From DAOULY01 sp034414595 (lineage in GTDB: Bacteria > Chloroflexota > Dehalococcoidia > SZUA-161 > JAUWZY01): a stretch of DNA of 64,000 bases. A model generated the notes under the pieces. That model was not told the origin of the DNA. It saw only the letters and a program-made list of their open reading frames with translations, and searched no databases. The translations under genes and the position numbers were made by a program. Within the stretch, counting starts at the first letter, position 1, and the number at the start of each line of letters is the position of its first letter. The stretch is taken from NCBI GenBank assembly GCA_034414595.1, contig DAOULY010000018.1:1-64000 (forward strand), given 5' to 3'. Below, piece by piece: positions 8,453 to 17,235 of this stretch.

Positions 8453-9109
8453 ATGCAGCGGCTGCGCCTGAGCTTCAGCAGAGGTCCGGAGCTGAGATAC
8501 ATCTCGCACCTGGATCTGATGCGCCTCTGGGAGCGGGCGTTGCGCCGTGCCGGCATGCCCATCGCATACTCTCAGGGATTTAATCCTCGCCCCCGTCTGT
8601 CCCTGGCCGCTCCACTCCCCATCGGTGTCACCAGCGACGGCGAACTTATGGACGTCTTTCTGGAGCGGCGTGCTTCCCTATCCTTCTTTACCAAGGCAGT
8701 CGGTGCTCAGTTGCCATCTGGCATCAAAATCGTGGATGTGCGGGAGATCTGGCCCGGTTTGCCCTCGCTCCAGTCCCGAGTTCGCTATGCCGAGTATCAA
8801 GTCGAGGTGCAGGCCGATAAGGACCTGAAACAGGTCCAGCTTGCCATCCGCTCCCTGCTGCAAAGGGAGCATCTGCCCTGGCAACATGTCAGAGACAAAG
8901 AGGTCCGAAAGTATGACCTTCGCACCCTGATTCAGGACCTCTGGCTGGAGAGCTGGCAGGACAACGATTGCACTCTGGGAATGCGATTGCGCACCGATAG
9001 CTCGGGATCGGGCAGACCGGAGCAGGTAACTCTGGCACTGGGCTTCCCTGAGCACCCCCGAGCTATTCACCGCACCAAGCTGATCCTGGCTCAAGGCAAA
9101 GTTCAATGA
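8453..9109 (+). CDS. TIGR03936/DUF2344 radical-SAM-associated protein
   Basis: 218 residues. The start LRLSFSRGPELRYISHLDLMR followed by RRAGMPIAYSQGFNPRP is the family signature. In many bacteria this domain is fused to, or next to, a radical SAM protein and has been linked to ribosome or tRNA maturation, but its function is unproven. Here it stands alone in an operon with mtaB and tilS. Start ATG 8453 is 1 bp after the previous stop. Its end overlaps the next gene by 4 bp (ATGA), indicating translational coupling. Confidence 0.88.
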   Translation: MQRLRLSFSRGPELRYISHLDLMRLWERALRRAGMPIAYSQGFNPRPRLSLAAPLPIGVTSDGELMDVFLERRASLSFFTKAVGAQLPSGIKIVDVREIWPGLPSLQSRVRYAEYQVEVQADKDLKQVQLAIRSLLQREHLPWQHVRDKEVRKYDLRTLIQDLWLESWQDNDCTLGMRLRTDSSGSGRPEQVTLALGFPEHPRAIHRTKLILAQGKVQ

Positions 9110-9777
9110 GGTTCATTTTAGTCCGGCATGGCGAGACGGATCACAACCGGCAAAGGCAAGTGCAAGGACAAAGCGATGTCAAATTGAACAAAGTGGGCAG
9201 AGGTCAGGCGGAAGCCATAGCCCAGGCACTGAGAGGGGAGAGAATCCAAGCCATCTACGCCAGCCCGCTCAGCCGGTGCCTAGAGACAGCCCAAACCATA
9301 AATCGCTTCCACGGGATAGCAATTGAAGTCGAGGATGGTTTGAAGGAACTCAACACAGGGGAACTGGAAGGATTGACCGCCGAGGAGATGATAAGCAAGC
9401 ATGGCCGGTTTTGGCAACAGTGGCACAGCGACCAGCTGGCCTGGGCCCGCTTCCCCAGCGGAGAGACCCTCGCTGAGGCTCAGCAGAGGTCCTGGGCCGC
9501 TATCGGCAGAATAAAGGAAAAACACGACCAGGGGACAGTACTGGTGACAGGCCATCAATTCATCATCATGGTCACAGTGCTCCAGGCGCTCGAACTCGAC
9601 CTGTCCCACTTCAGGAAACTGCGACCGCTGCATAACGGGTCCATTACTATTCTGGACTTCGGGAACAGCGGAGCCACCCTGATGCAATACAACGATACTT
9701 GCCATCTAACGAGGGAACATGAAGGGGTCGCTTCCGAGGCGGGTCCTGAGATTCATCCGGGAACAGAACCTCATTGA
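9106..9777 (+). CDS. Histidine phosphatase family protein (phosphoglycerate-mutase-like)
   Basis: 223 residues. The catalytic RHG motif is in FILVRHGETDHNR, the second arginine region is YASPLSRCLETA, and the second catalytic histidine is in VLVTGHQFIIM. The set defines the branch-1 histidine phosphatases (CobC, PhoE, GpmB-like). The substrate cannot be told from sequence. It overlaps the preceding gene by 4 bp and, unusually, the tilS start by 59 bp in another frame. The C-terminal 20 residues are therefore doubly coding, and the last part of either protein's N- or C-terminus is least certain. Confidence 0.9.
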   Translation: MRFILVRHGETDHNRQRQVQGQSDVKLNKVGRGQAEAIAQALRGERIQAIYASPLSRCLETAQTINRFHGIAIEVEDGLKELNTGELEGLTAEEMISKHGRFWQQWHSDQLAWARFPSGETLAEAQQRSWAAIGRIKEKHDQGTVLVTGHQFIIMVTVLQALELDLSHFRKLRPLHNGSITILDFGNSGATLMQYNDTCHLTREHEGVASEAGPEIHPGTEPH

Positions 9778-11155
9778 ACGGCCAGCTCCGCTGCTGGTCG
9801 GAGTGTCGGGAGGGCCCGACTCAGTCTGCCTACTCCATATCCTGCTCCAGTTGAAAGACAGGCTGGGAATCGAACTCCATGTGGCCCATCTCAATCACCT
9901 GCTGCGTGGTGCCGAGTCAGATGCCGATGCCGACTATGTCTCCCAGCTGGCACAGCGTTTCGGCGTTCCCGTAGTCCTGGAGAGACAAAATGTAAGAGCC
10001 TACCGGGCGAGGCGGCGTTGCTCTCTGGAGGAAGCGGCCAGGGGGATTCGCTATGCCTTCTTCGCCGAGATATGCCAGACCATCGGGGCTGGTACTGTAG
10101 CAGTAGGACATACCGCCGATGATCAGGTCGAGACCGTGCTGATGCATCTGCTCCGCGGTAGCGGGCTCTCTGGCCTTCGTGGCATGCAACCAGTCTCCCT
10201 CTGGCGAGCGGAGAACGGCTTTCAGCTCAGAGTGCTCAGGCCCCTGCTCGAGACCGGCAGAGAGGAGACCGAAGCCTATTGCGCTGACCAGGGACTGGAG
10301 CCACGATGGGATTCATCTAACCGCTCACCGGTCCACCTGCGCAATCGAATCCGCTCTGAGCTAATCCCTCTGCTGCAGGGATACAATCCCAACATCAAAG
10401 CCGCTTTGCTTCGCATCGCCCGCAGTGCTCAAGCTGACCACCAGTTCCTGCAACAGGAGCTCTCCCAGGTTTGGGACAGCATCGCCATAGAGGAGCAAAG
10501 TGGTATAGCTTTGGATAATAAAGGGTTTTCCTCCCTGCACCCCTCCCTGAAGCGGCACTTGCTCCGGGCCACGCTGGAGCGAGTTCTGGGTAGCTTAGAT
10601 GACATCAGCTCCGCTCACATCGAGAACTTAATGAAGGCCATGGCCAAGCCTGCAGGCAAGAGGCTATCTTTGCCTGGAGACTTGAGCTTCTCTGGCGACT
10701 ATCAGCGCTCTCTGCTCGCCAGGGAGGAGGCCAGATGCCCACTTTCCGCTCTGGTTGGCAAGCACAAGCTAAACATCCCCGGACAGACCGCTCTCCCTGG
10801 TTGGCATGTCCAGGCCCGCATTCTGGAGCACCAGCCAGAAGCGGACACCGAGCACAGCTTTCAGGCCTATCTGGACTTAGATGTCGCTGGCGACAATCTC
10901 TTCGTCCGCGGGCGCAGGCCCGGCGACAGGTTCCAGCCACTAGGCCTAGCGCAGCCCAAGAAGCTCCAGGACTTCATGGTAGACGCCAAAATTCCCCGTA
11001 CCTGGCGTGACCGGGTGCCCCTGGTCTGTTCCCCAGAGCAGATCCTGTGGGTGGTAGGATGGCGCATCGACCACCGCGCACAAGTGTCACCGCAGACGAA
11101 ACGCGTCCTCTCTCTTGAGTTCGAGAAACCTGCTCTCGTTCAGATAGATGGGTGA
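9719..11155 (+). CDS. tilS: tRNA(Ile)-lysidine synthetase TilS
   Basis: 478 residues. The PP-loop ATP-binding motif SGGPDSVCLLH is near residue 29, followed by VAHLNHLLRG and VGHTADDQVETVLM. The substrate-binding and C-terminal TilS_C domains follow (RGRRPGDRFQPLGL). TilS converts C34 of tRNA-Ile2 (CAU) to lysidine and is essential in bacteria. Start ATG 9719 has GAGG upstream but lies inside the preceding gene. An in-frame later start would cut into the domain's N-terminus, so the overlap is accepted. It is the last gene of the mtaB operon. The stop lies in a perfect palindrome (11152-11168). Confidence 0.93.
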   Translation: MKGSLPRRVLRFIREQNLIERPAPLLVGVSGGPDSVCLLHILLQLKDRLGIELHVAHLNHLLRGAESDADADYVSQLAQRFGVPVVLERQNVRAYRARRRCSLEEAARGIRYAFFAEICQTIGAGTVAVGHTADDQVETVLMHLLRGSGLSGLRGMQPVSLWRAENGFQLRVLRPLLETGREETEAYCADQGLEPRWDSSNRSPVHLRNRIRSELIPLLQGYNPNIKAALLRIARSAQADHQFLQQELSQVWDSIAIEEQSGIALDNKGFSSLHPSLKRHLLRATLERVLGSLDDISSAHIENLMKAMAKPAGKRLSLPGDLSFSGDYQRSLLAREEARCPLSALVGKHKLNIPGQTALPGWHVQARILEHQPEADTEHSFQAYLDLDVAGDNLFVRGRRPGDRFQPLGLAQPKKLQDFMVDAKIPRTWRDRVPLVCSPEQILWVVGWRIDHRAQVSPQTKRVLSLEFEKPALVQIDG

Positions 11156-11168
11156 CACTATAATAGTG
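11152..11168. promoter_or_regulatory. Perfect palindrome at the tilS stop
   Basis: GACACTAT-A-ATAGTGTC, 8-bp arms around one base, overlapping the tilS TGA stop. It could be a repressor operator or a short hairpin. It has no T-tract, so it is a poor terminator. The binding protein is unknown. Confidence 0.5.
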
Positions 11169-11376
11169 TCATGCACATCATCAAAGGAACAGTTAAGGGG
11201 GGGATCATGTCTGGCCAGGGCTGCCGAGGCAGGTCAGTCGAACGCTTGAAGCTAACTATAGGCTTGAAAAAATTAGGAAATCTTATTGTTGGACACTAAA
11301 CAATATAGACAAATGTGACAAAATTGCCATTTCTTTTACCTACGAAAGTACTGCGCTTCTCATTACGGAAGTGCAA

Positions 11377-11407
11377 TTGACAGTGGCGAATGTCTATCGT
11401 TCATAAT
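11377..11407 (+). promoter_or_regulatory. Possible promoter of the riboswitch/T4P transcript
   Basis: TTGACA at 11377-11382 and CATAAT at 11402-11407 with a long spacer of 19 bp. It is the best match upstream of the riboswitch at 11525, but the spacing is poor. Nothing else is recognised between the palindrome at 11152 and the riboswitch. Confidence 0.35.
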
Positions 11408-11524
11408 GTAGAAAGGCTAATGAAACTCTTATACAGCGCATAGCGCTGCAATGGCTTAAGGCACTGCAATGGCTAAAGCAGCTTAAGTAAGTGCTATAGC
11501 AAGAAGCTAACCAAAACCGAATAC

Positions 11525-11622
11525 GACGCCGAAAAGGCAAACTCACTGAAAGGTGGGGGCGCAAAGCCTCGGGTCTAAGGTTCCTCATGGAACTATGATG
11601 GCCGGGCTGCCGAAGCGGTTCA
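11525..11622 (+). promoter_or_regulatory. c-di-GMP-I (GEMM-I) riboswitch 1, upstream of the T4P operon
   Basis: The conserved blocks occur in order. AAAAGGCAAAC is followed by a P2 stem with a GAAA tetraloop, then GGGCGCAAAGCC, GGGTCTAAGG, a P3 stem, GATGGCCGGGCTGCCGAAG, and closure of P1. Spacing matches the GEMM-I consensus. A terminator-like hairpin follows at 11632-11670 and the HTH/pilin genes after that. It senses the second messenger c-di-GMP and probably controls readthrough into the T4P operon. The G-rich junction looks like the c-di-GMP form rather than the cGAMP variant. Confidence 0.93.
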
Positions 11623-11631
11623 GTTGCTGTG

Positions 11632-11670
11632 AACGTGCTTTCCCGGTCAACTACCGCGGGGAGCACGTTT
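11632..11670 (+). terminator. Terminator-like hairpin (expression platform of riboswitch 1)
   Basis: AACGTGCT pairs with AGCACGTT around a CCC/GGG inner stem, ending in GTTT. The T-tract is short, so termination may be partial. It sits 10 nt after the riboswitch core, as expected for an expression platform. A similar GTGCTT...AGCAC stem follows riboswitch 3. Confidence 0.6.
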
Positions 11671-11738
11671 CTGCATTCCTTCATCATGGCTCCGTATTAT
11701 CTCGGGTGTCGCTGAAGGGAAAGGAGACCAGCGGGACA

Positions 11739-12017
11739 ATGAATAACGATAAACGGTTGACCACTGGCGATGTAATGCAATGTTGCCAAGTAAGCAGATC
11801 CACAGTCCTGAAGTGGATTAAGTCTGGGAAACTCGGTGCCTATGTTCACCCGGACGGGCAGTATCGCATCACTCAGGCTGCCCTCATGGATTTTCTGCAG
11901 GCGTACGACATTCCTATAAGCGAAGGGTTTCTCGGTGAGACAAAAGCACGCAACCGAAATGTGGCCGGTTTCAAGGTAAAGAAGCATGGCGGCAAACAAG
12001 GAAGTAGGAGGCCGTGA
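11739..12017 (+). CDS. Small excisionase/BldC-type HTH DNA-binding protein
   Basis: 92 residues from ATG 11739, preceded by AAGGAGACC. The N-terminus is a MerR-superfamily winged HTH: LTTGDVMQCCQVSRSTVLKW, IKSGKLGAYVHPDGQYRI, then an aspartate/leucine-rich helix. The C-terminal 25 residues are basic (KVKKHGGKQGSRRP). A much longer in-frame extension to 11553 lies inside the riboswitch and is rejected. It is the first gene after riboswitch 1, directly ahead of the pilin gene, so it probably regulates or accompanies pilus expression. A comparable small HTH gene follows riboswitch 3 (58466-58672). Confidence 0.85.
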   Translation: MNNDKRLTTGDVMQCCQVSRSTVLKWIKSGKLGAYVHPDGQYRITQAALMDFLQAYDIPISEGFLGETKARNRNVAGFKVKKHGGKQGSRRP

Positions 12018-12073
12018 CCATGAAAACAAACCTGACTGGAGGCAATACTACAAAGGTGAAAGGAGGTGAAACC

Positions 12074-12478
12074 ATGAGGTTTCTGCGAGGCCAGCGCGGG
12101 TTCACGCTGGTAGAGATACTCATAGCCGTCGCCATCCTGGCTGTACTGGCGGGCATCGCGGTCCCTGTGGTGATACATCTCAGGGGCGGGAGTGAGACGA
12201 GTGCTGCTGAGGCTGAACTCTCAAACATACAGGCAGCGGTGGATGCCATGATGTCAGACCAAGGATTGGAATCACTGTCTAACCCGGTTACCACTGCAAC
12301 CAGCGACATGAAGAAGTTCCCTGATTGGGAGAGCGATACTGCCGGTGGCTACGTGCTCTATCCCGACACGAAATACAAGAACTCAGACACTGACAAGTTT
12401 ATTCGACAAGCCACCACGACAGGCACTTATACCTGTGCCGCAGATGGGACGGTCACACAAGCGGGCACGGGGTATTAG
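12074..12478 (+). CDS. Type IV pilin-like prepilin (major pilin candidate)
   Basis: 134 residues from ATG 12074, preceded by AAAGGAGGTGAAACC. The class III signal is RGQRG/FTLVEILIAVAILAVLAG with Glu at +5, cleaved after Gly by prepilin peptidase. A long hydrophobic N-terminal helix and a small globular domain follow, ending in a Gly/Thr-rich tail. An in-frame start at 12020 would lengthen the leader by 18 residues and lacks a better ribosome site. It is the first pilin after riboswitch 1 and is the likely major subunit. No prepilin peptidase (pilD) is in the window. Confidence 0.9.
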   Translation: MRFLRGQRGFTLVEILIAVAILAVLAGIAVPVVIHLRGGSETSAAEAELSNIQAAVDAMMSDQGLESLSNPVTTATSDMKKFPDWESDTAGGYVLYPDTKYKNSDTDKFIRQATTTGTYTCAADGTVTQAGTGY

Positions 12479-12507
12479 TGCCTTTGGAGCTCGCGTTGTT
12501 GCCGAGT

Positions 12508-12572
12508 AGTCTCCATCTCCTCGCCATGTTTGCTCGGAATCTGGAGCGAGGGCTATGCCACAGCCGAGGAGA
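12508..12572 (+). repeat. Long inverted repeat after the pilin gene
   Basis: CCATCTCCTCG near 12508 pairs with CGAGGAGATGG near 12561-12571, with a smaller inner stem (GCTC...GAGC). No T-run follows. After a highly expressed pilin gene such a hairpin often stabilises the pilin mRNA end or reduces downstream transcription. Confidence 0.6.
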
Positions 12573-12606
12573 TGGAGCGTAGCCAGAAAAGGATGGGGCA
12601 AGCCGA

Positions 12607-13785
12607 GTGATAAATGAAGGCAGGATGAGGCAACAGACAGCAAGCAGAGTGCTGGAAATGCGCCAACAGGCCCATCGGCCGAAAACACCAGAGGAATTGC
12701 TCAAGATATTTGCCGATGCTGCACCGATTGGCATCTACGTTGTCCAGGACGGGAAATTTCAGCTCACCAACCGCGAGCTCCAGGAGATCAGTGGCTTCAG
12801 CGGAGAGGCATTGTTGGGGGTCACTCCTCTAACAGACCTCGTGCATCCCGATGACAGAGATATGGTTAGGGAAAATGCTGTGCAGATGTTGAAGGGAAAC
12901 CACTGCTCTCCGTATGAGTTCAGGGCTTTAGGCAAGGATGGTGGGTTCATGTGGGTTATGGAAGCGGTGACTCCCATCGAATACCAGGGAAGACGAGCAA
13001 CCCTGGGATACTTCATGGACATCACCGAGCAGAAGCGGGCGGAGGAAGCATTGCTCGAACTCGAGCGCATCAAGTCCGAGCTCATTGCCAGGGCCTCGCA
13101 TGAATTGCGCACCCCGCTCTTTTCCATCCGTGGCTTCACCAAGTTGCTTCTTGAGGATAAGGTACCCGATGCCGAGACCCGGAAGGAGTTTCTCTTACTC
13201 ATAGACCAGAACAGTGAGCGCTTGAGCAATCTGGTGGACGATATTCTCGATGCTTCAGTTATCGATGCTGGACGAATGGTCATCAAGAGAGAACACGCAT
13301 CGCTAAAAGAAGTGGTGGAAAGGGTGGTGGCGAATCTCAGGAAGGTAGCCAAGGAAAGAGGTATCGCCTTAGAGGCGGAGCTGCCGGAGGTTCTGCCGGA
13401 AGTTATAGGGGAAGAGCGAAGGCTTGAACAGGTGGTTGCCAACTTAGTCGGCAACGCGATCAAGTTCAGCTACGAACACGGGCAGGTGGTGGTTAGAGCA
13501 GAGATGGGAGACGGTGAGTTGCTGGTGCATGTCATCGACCGTGGCATTGGCATTCCTGCCGGGGATATTCCTCATCTCTTCGAGAAGTTCTATCAAGTCG
13601 ATGGTTCTATGACGCGCACAACTGGCGGTACCGGCCTGGGACTCTACATTGTCAAGCATATTGTTGAGGCGCACGGTGGTCGTATATGGGTTGATAGCAA
13701 GGTGGGCGAAGGCAGCACTTTCAGCTTTACGGTGCCTTTAGCGGTTGCTTCTGATGAACGCACTTCACAGGAGCATGGGAGGTAA
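12607..13785 (+). CDS. PAS-domain sensor histidine kinase
   Basis: 392 residues by the GTG start at 12607; ATG 12625 is an alternative. A PAS domain (about 28-140, ending YFMDITEQKRAEEAL) is followed by a HisKA domain with the phospho-acceptor in ASHELRTPLFSIRGF and a HATPase with N box (LVGNAIKF), G1 (DRGIGIP) and G2 (GGTGLGLYIVK). There is no transmembrane segment, so it is cytoplasmic. It forms a pair with the receiver protein 6 bp downstream and lies between the pilin gene and pilB. It is probably a pilus-linked signalling kinase under riboswitch 1. Confidence 0.93.
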   Translation: MINEGRMRQQTASRVLEMRQQAHRPKTPEELLKIFADAAPIGIYVVQDGKFQLTNRELQEISGFSGEALLGVTPLTDLVHPDDRDMVRENAVQMLKGNHCSPYEFRALGKDGGFMWVMEAVTPIEYQGRRATLGYFMDITEQKRAEEALLELERIKSELIARASHELRTPLFSIRGFTKLLLEDKVPDAETRKEFLLLIDQNSERLSNLVDDILDASVIDAGRMVIKREHASLKEVVERVVANLRKVAKERGIALEAELPEVLPEVIGEERRLEQVVANLVGNAIKFSYEHGQVVVRAEMGDGELLVHVIDRGIGIPAGDIPHLFEKFYQVDGSMTRTTGGTGLGLYIVKHIVEAHGGRIWVDSKVGEGSTFSFTVPLAVASDERTSQEHGR

Positions 13786-13790
13786 GACTA

Positions 13791-14222
13791 ATGGCGAAGA
13801 AGATATTGGCTATAGAAGATGACCCCGCTAGCGCTCGGCTTATAAGCTATACCTTGGAACAAGGAGGCTATCAAGTCCTGATGGCACCAAATGGCCTGGA
13901 GGGGCTCAGGAAAGCCCAAGAGGAAGAACCAGACCTTGTTATTCTTGATGTAATGTTGCCAGGCCTGGACGGATTTCAAGTCTGCCGCCGCCTACGCGCT
14001 GAACCTCGAACTAGACATCTGCCCATTTTGATGCTTTCTGCCAAGGCACAAGAAATTGACAAGGCCACTGGTCTCAAGGTGGGAGCCGATGACTACCTTA
14101 CCAAGCCTGCTGATCCTGCGGAACTGTTGAGCCGGGTAGGGAGCCTGCTGGCCCAGAAGAGCACCGTGAATGCCGAGGCCATTGTCTTTCTTAGCTCCAA
14201 CGGCCCTGAGGGCGTGACATGA
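13791..14222 (+). CDS. Single-domain response regulator (CheY-like)
   Basis: 143 residues, one receiver domain. The acidic pair is in AIEDDPASAR, the phospho-acceptor Asp in DLVILDVMLPGLDGF, and the signalling Lys in DDYLTKPADP. It has no output domain, so it acts through protein contact, as CheY or PilG do. It starts 6 bp after the kinase and precedes pilB by 23 bp. Control of pilus motor activity is the natural guess, inferred from position only. Confidence 0.92.
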   Translation: MAKKILAIEDDPASARLISYTLEQGGYQVLMAPNGLEGLRKAQEEEPDLVILDVMLPGLDGFQVCRRLRAEPRTRHLPILMLSAKAQEIDKATGLKVGADDYLTKPADPAELLSRVGSLLAQKSTVNAEAIVFLSSNGPEGVT

Positions 14223-14244
14223 ACATAGAGAAGGATTTGTAGCA

Positions 14245-15957
14245 ATGGACAAGATGACCATATTGACAAGGACGGTGCTGAGGAAAGGTATTGGCGAGAT
14301 GCTTGTCGAGGCAGGCCGGATCACGGCCGATCAGCTGGAGAAAGCATTGGGGCTCCAGCTCAAGCAGAATCGCAAGCTTGGCCAAATCTTGGTGGAGCAA
14401 GGGCTGGTTACTCCCGAAGACATAGCCACAGCGCTCAGTATTCAACTGAACATGCCTTTTATCGACTTGAAGCTGCATATGGTTCAGCCGAACGCCCTCC
14501 GGCTAATCCCCGAACAGACTGCTCGAAAACACACTCTCATACCGCTCGATATCATTGGCGATTCGCTGTTGGTGGTCATGGCAGACCCTGGCGATATTCG
14601 TGCCATCGAAGATGTCAGCGCCCAGGCGAAGATGAGAATTCAGCCGGCGGTGGGTATTCCGGCTGAGATACATGAGGCGATCGACCTCAACTACAAAGCA
14701 CTTGGCGAGATTGAGAGGCAGATTGAACAATTTGCACCTCCACCCGGGCCATTTGAAGAATCAGAGGCTCTTGTGTCCCGAGACATCATTGCCCAGGCGC
14801 CCGTCGTGCGGACGGTGGATCTGCTTATTGCGCAAGCCCTCAAAGAACGTGCATCGGATATTCATATCGAGCCTCAGGAGGACAGGGTTCGGATTCGCTA
14901 CCGTGTCGACGGTGCTCTCCATGATGTAATGTCTCTGCCCTTAGGCACTCTTGGGCCGTTGGTTTCCAGGATGAAAATCTTGGCCGGGATGAACATAACC
15001 GAACAAAGGCGTCCCCAGGATGGGCAGTTTTCAATTGCAGGAGAGGGCTGGGAAGCAGACATTCGCGCCGCTACCTATGAGACTGCATACGGAGAAACAG
15101 TTGTTCTGCGCATCCTGAATAAGTCCCTATCGCTTTTCAGCTTACCTGAGCTCGGTTTCCTGCCCGAGGCCCTCAAGAAGTACCGAGATATGCTTAAGAT
15201 CCCTTATGGCATGATCCTAGTTGCCGGTCCCACTGGTTCAGGCAAGACTACCACCCTTTATGCCTCCATAAACCAGCTCGACCGGAATGAACGCAATATT
15301 GTAACGATTGAAGATCCCATAGAGTACCACTTTATAGATATCAAGCAGACTCAGGTTAACCCCAAGGCAGGGCTGACCTTCGCCATCGGCCTGCGCGCCA
15401 TAATGCGGCTTGATCCGGATATCATTCTTGTCGGCGAAATACGCGATAGTGACACGGCCAGGACGGCGATTCAAGCTGCCCTTACTGGGCATCTGGTGCT
15501 CTCTTCTATCCACGCCAACGACGCTGTTGGCGTACTGTTCAGGCTCATTGATCTGGGCGTCGAGCCGTATCTCATTTCGTCTGCACTGGTCGGAATCGTT
15601 GCCCAGCGCATGGTTCGCCGGATCTGCCCTCACTGCCGCGAGACCTACCAGCCCTCCATAGAAGAGAGCATCGCTTACGAGCAAGAAATGGGCCAGCACC
15701 AGGCAAATTTCTACCACGGGGCCGGATGCAATCTTTGCGCCAACACCGGTTACTTGGGAAGAACAGGGGTGTTTGAAGTTCTGCCTTTGAGCGAAGATGG
15801 TCGGCGCTTGTTACTGGAAGGTGCCAGCGCCGTTGATATCAAAGCACAAGCGCTGAGGGAGGGGATGGTGACTCTAAGACGGGATGGAATGCTGAAGGTG
15901 AAAGATGGGATCACCACCCCCCATGAGGTGCTGCGCAACGTTTTCTCTATCAGCTAA
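14245..15957 (+). CDS. pilB: Type IV pilus assembly ATPase PilB (GspE/T2SSE family)
   Basis: 570 residues. The N-terminal MshEN/T2SSE_N domain (about 10-150) is a known c-di-GMP-binding fold in some PilB/MshE proteins. A linker and the ATPase domain follow: Walker A AGPTGSGKTTT, Asp box (IEDPIEYHFIDIKQTQVN), Walker B (LDPDIILVGEIRD), His box (GHLVLSSIHAND). A C-terminal zinc site has CPHC and CNLC pairs. It powers pilus extension from the cytoplasmic side. If the MshEN domain binds c-di-GMP, the operon would respond to it at both RNA and protein level. No pilT retraction ATPase is in the window. Confidence 0.95.
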   Translation: MDKMTILTRTVLRKGIGEMLVEAGRITADQLEKALGLQLKQNRKLGQILVEQGLVTPEDIATALSIQLNMPFIDLKLHMVQPNALRLIPEQTARKHTLIPLDIIGDSLLVVMADPGDIRAIEDVSAQAKMRIQPAVGIPAEIHEAIDLNYKALGEIERQIEQFAPPPGPFEESEALVSRDIIAQAPVVRTVDLLIAQALKERASDIHIEPQEDRVRIRYRVDGALHDVMSLPLGTLGPLVSRMKILAGMNITEQRRPQDGQFSIAGEGWEADIRAATYETAYGETVVLRILNKSLSLFSLPELGFLPEALKKYRDMLKIPYGMILVAGPTGSGKTTTLYASINQLDRNERNIVTIEDPIEYHFIDIKQTQVNPKAGLTFAIGLRAIMRLDPDIILVGEIRDSDTARTAIQAALTGHLVLSSIHANDAVGVLFRLIDLGVEPYLISSALVGIVAQRMVRRICPHCRETYQPSIEESIAYEQEMGQHQANFYHGAGCNLCANTGYLGRTGVFEVLPLSEDGRRLLLEGASAVDIKAQALREGMVTLRRDGMLKVKDGITTPHEVLRNVFSIS

Positions 15958-15990
15958 CAAAGGATAGTAGTTCATGATGTAGAGCAGACC

Positions 15991-17196
15991 ATGCCTTATA
16001 AGTACATAGCTTACACAGAAGACATGGCGGTGGTGGAAGGCACGGTTGGTGCCACTACCGAGGGCCTGGCAAAAGAGGCACTTCGACAGTCAGGCTATAG
16101 GCTTCTTAGCCTGAAAGCCGTCAGGCCAAAGCCGAGTATTAGACGTTCGTTGCCAATCCTTTTTGGGGTTAAGGCTCACGATGTGATTGCCTTCTCAAGG
16201 CAGCTGGCTACCCTGATCGAGAGGGGTACCGCTACCCTTAGTGCCCTTCAGCTACTCAGCGATCAGATTCGAAACACTGCCTTCAAAGAAGTTGTTATGG
16301 CCATCATCCAAGATATCCAACAGGGTAGCTCTTTGGCCGAGGCAATCAGCAGGCATCCCCAGGCGTTTCCACCGATCTATAGTCGTATGGTCAAGGTGAG
16401 CGAACAAACTGGAAATCTCGAAGTGGTCTTAAGGCAGATGGCCAGCTACATGGAAAGGGAAAAGGCTGTGATAAAGAAGGCAAGTAGAGCGATGATTTAT
16501 CCTGCTTTCATCCTGCTGCTGGCCGGTGCAGTGGCCACTATTATGGTCACCTTCACCTTGCCCCCTCTCTTGGAGCTTTTTACCGAATTCGAAACGCAGC
16601 TACCTCTGCCGACGAAGCTTCTGATCGCCATCGTGGGCTTTGTTGTTACGTATAAGTTCTATCTGGCAGCAGCCGTGGTTGCCATTGCGACCTTGCTTGT
16701 CTGGTTCCTGAGAAGACCTGCTGGCCGTTGGATGGTTGATAAGCTGCTGCTCAGAATACCGCTGATTGGCCCGGTCAATAACCTGCGTGAGACGTCTCAC
16801 TCCAGTCGCACGATGGCTATGTTGTTAGGTGCAGGGCTGCCTATGCCCGAGATAATGGATATGGTCGTCCAAACCACTCGGAACAGGGTCGTGCGTGAGG
16901 CATGGGAAGATGTTCGAGGGGACATACTGAAAGGGCGCGGGCTTTCTGGCTCCATGACCGCAAATGGGTTGTTTTCCCCATTCCTTGTCCAGGTAGTGAA
17001 GATAGGCGAGCAGGCAGGCACCCTTAGTGAAGACCTGACGGCCGTTGCCGAATCATATGAGCAAGAGGTCGATGAAAGAGTCAATAAGCTCGTGTCGATG
17101 CTGGGGCCTTTCTTGCTTTTGGTAATCGGCCTGATTGTTGCTTTCATCGGAATTTCAATAATCATGCCGATTTACTCCATCATGGGGTCTGTATGA
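15991..17196 (+). CDS. pilC: Type IV pilus inner-membrane platform protein PilC
   Basis: 401 residues. An N-terminal cytoplasmic region is followed by two T2SSF domains (about 70-190 and 272-395), each with hydrophobic segments (near 170-190, 220-240 and 375-395). Conserved F-domain segments are visible: FSRQLATLIERGT, LAEAISRHPQAFPPIYSRMVKVSEQTGNL and VKIGEQAGTLSEDL. PilC anchors the pilus in the membrane and transmits PilB motor action. It starts 33 bp after pilB. Confidence 0.95.
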   Translation: MPYKYIAYTEDMAVVEGTVGATTEGLAKEALRQSGYRLLSLKAVRPKPSIRRSLPILFGVKAHDVIAFSRQLATLIERGTATLSALQLLSDQIRNTAFKEVVMAIIQDIQQGSSLAEAISRHPQAFPPIYSRMVKVSEQTGNLEVVLRQMASYMEREKAVIKKASRAMIYPAFILLLAGAVATIMVTFTLPPLLELFTEFETQLPLPTKLLIAIVGFVVTYKFYLAAAVVAIATLLVWFLRRPAGRWMVDKLLLRIPLIGPVNNLRETSHSSRTMAMLLGAGLPMPEIMDMVVQTTRNRVVREAWEDVRGDILKGRGLSGSMTANGLFSPFLVQVVKIGEQAGTLSEDLTAVAESYEQEVDERVNKLVSMLGPFLLLVIGLIVAFIGISIIMPIYSIMGSV

Positions 17197-17235
17197 CAAC
17201 GGGAGGCTCAAGGTAGGAAAGGATGAGGCAAAACG

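Noticed and set aside
11553..11738. N-terminal extension of the HTH protein to 11553
   Set aside because: The stretch is the riboswitch and hairpin. The ATG at 11739 has a good ribosome site and begins the conserved domain.
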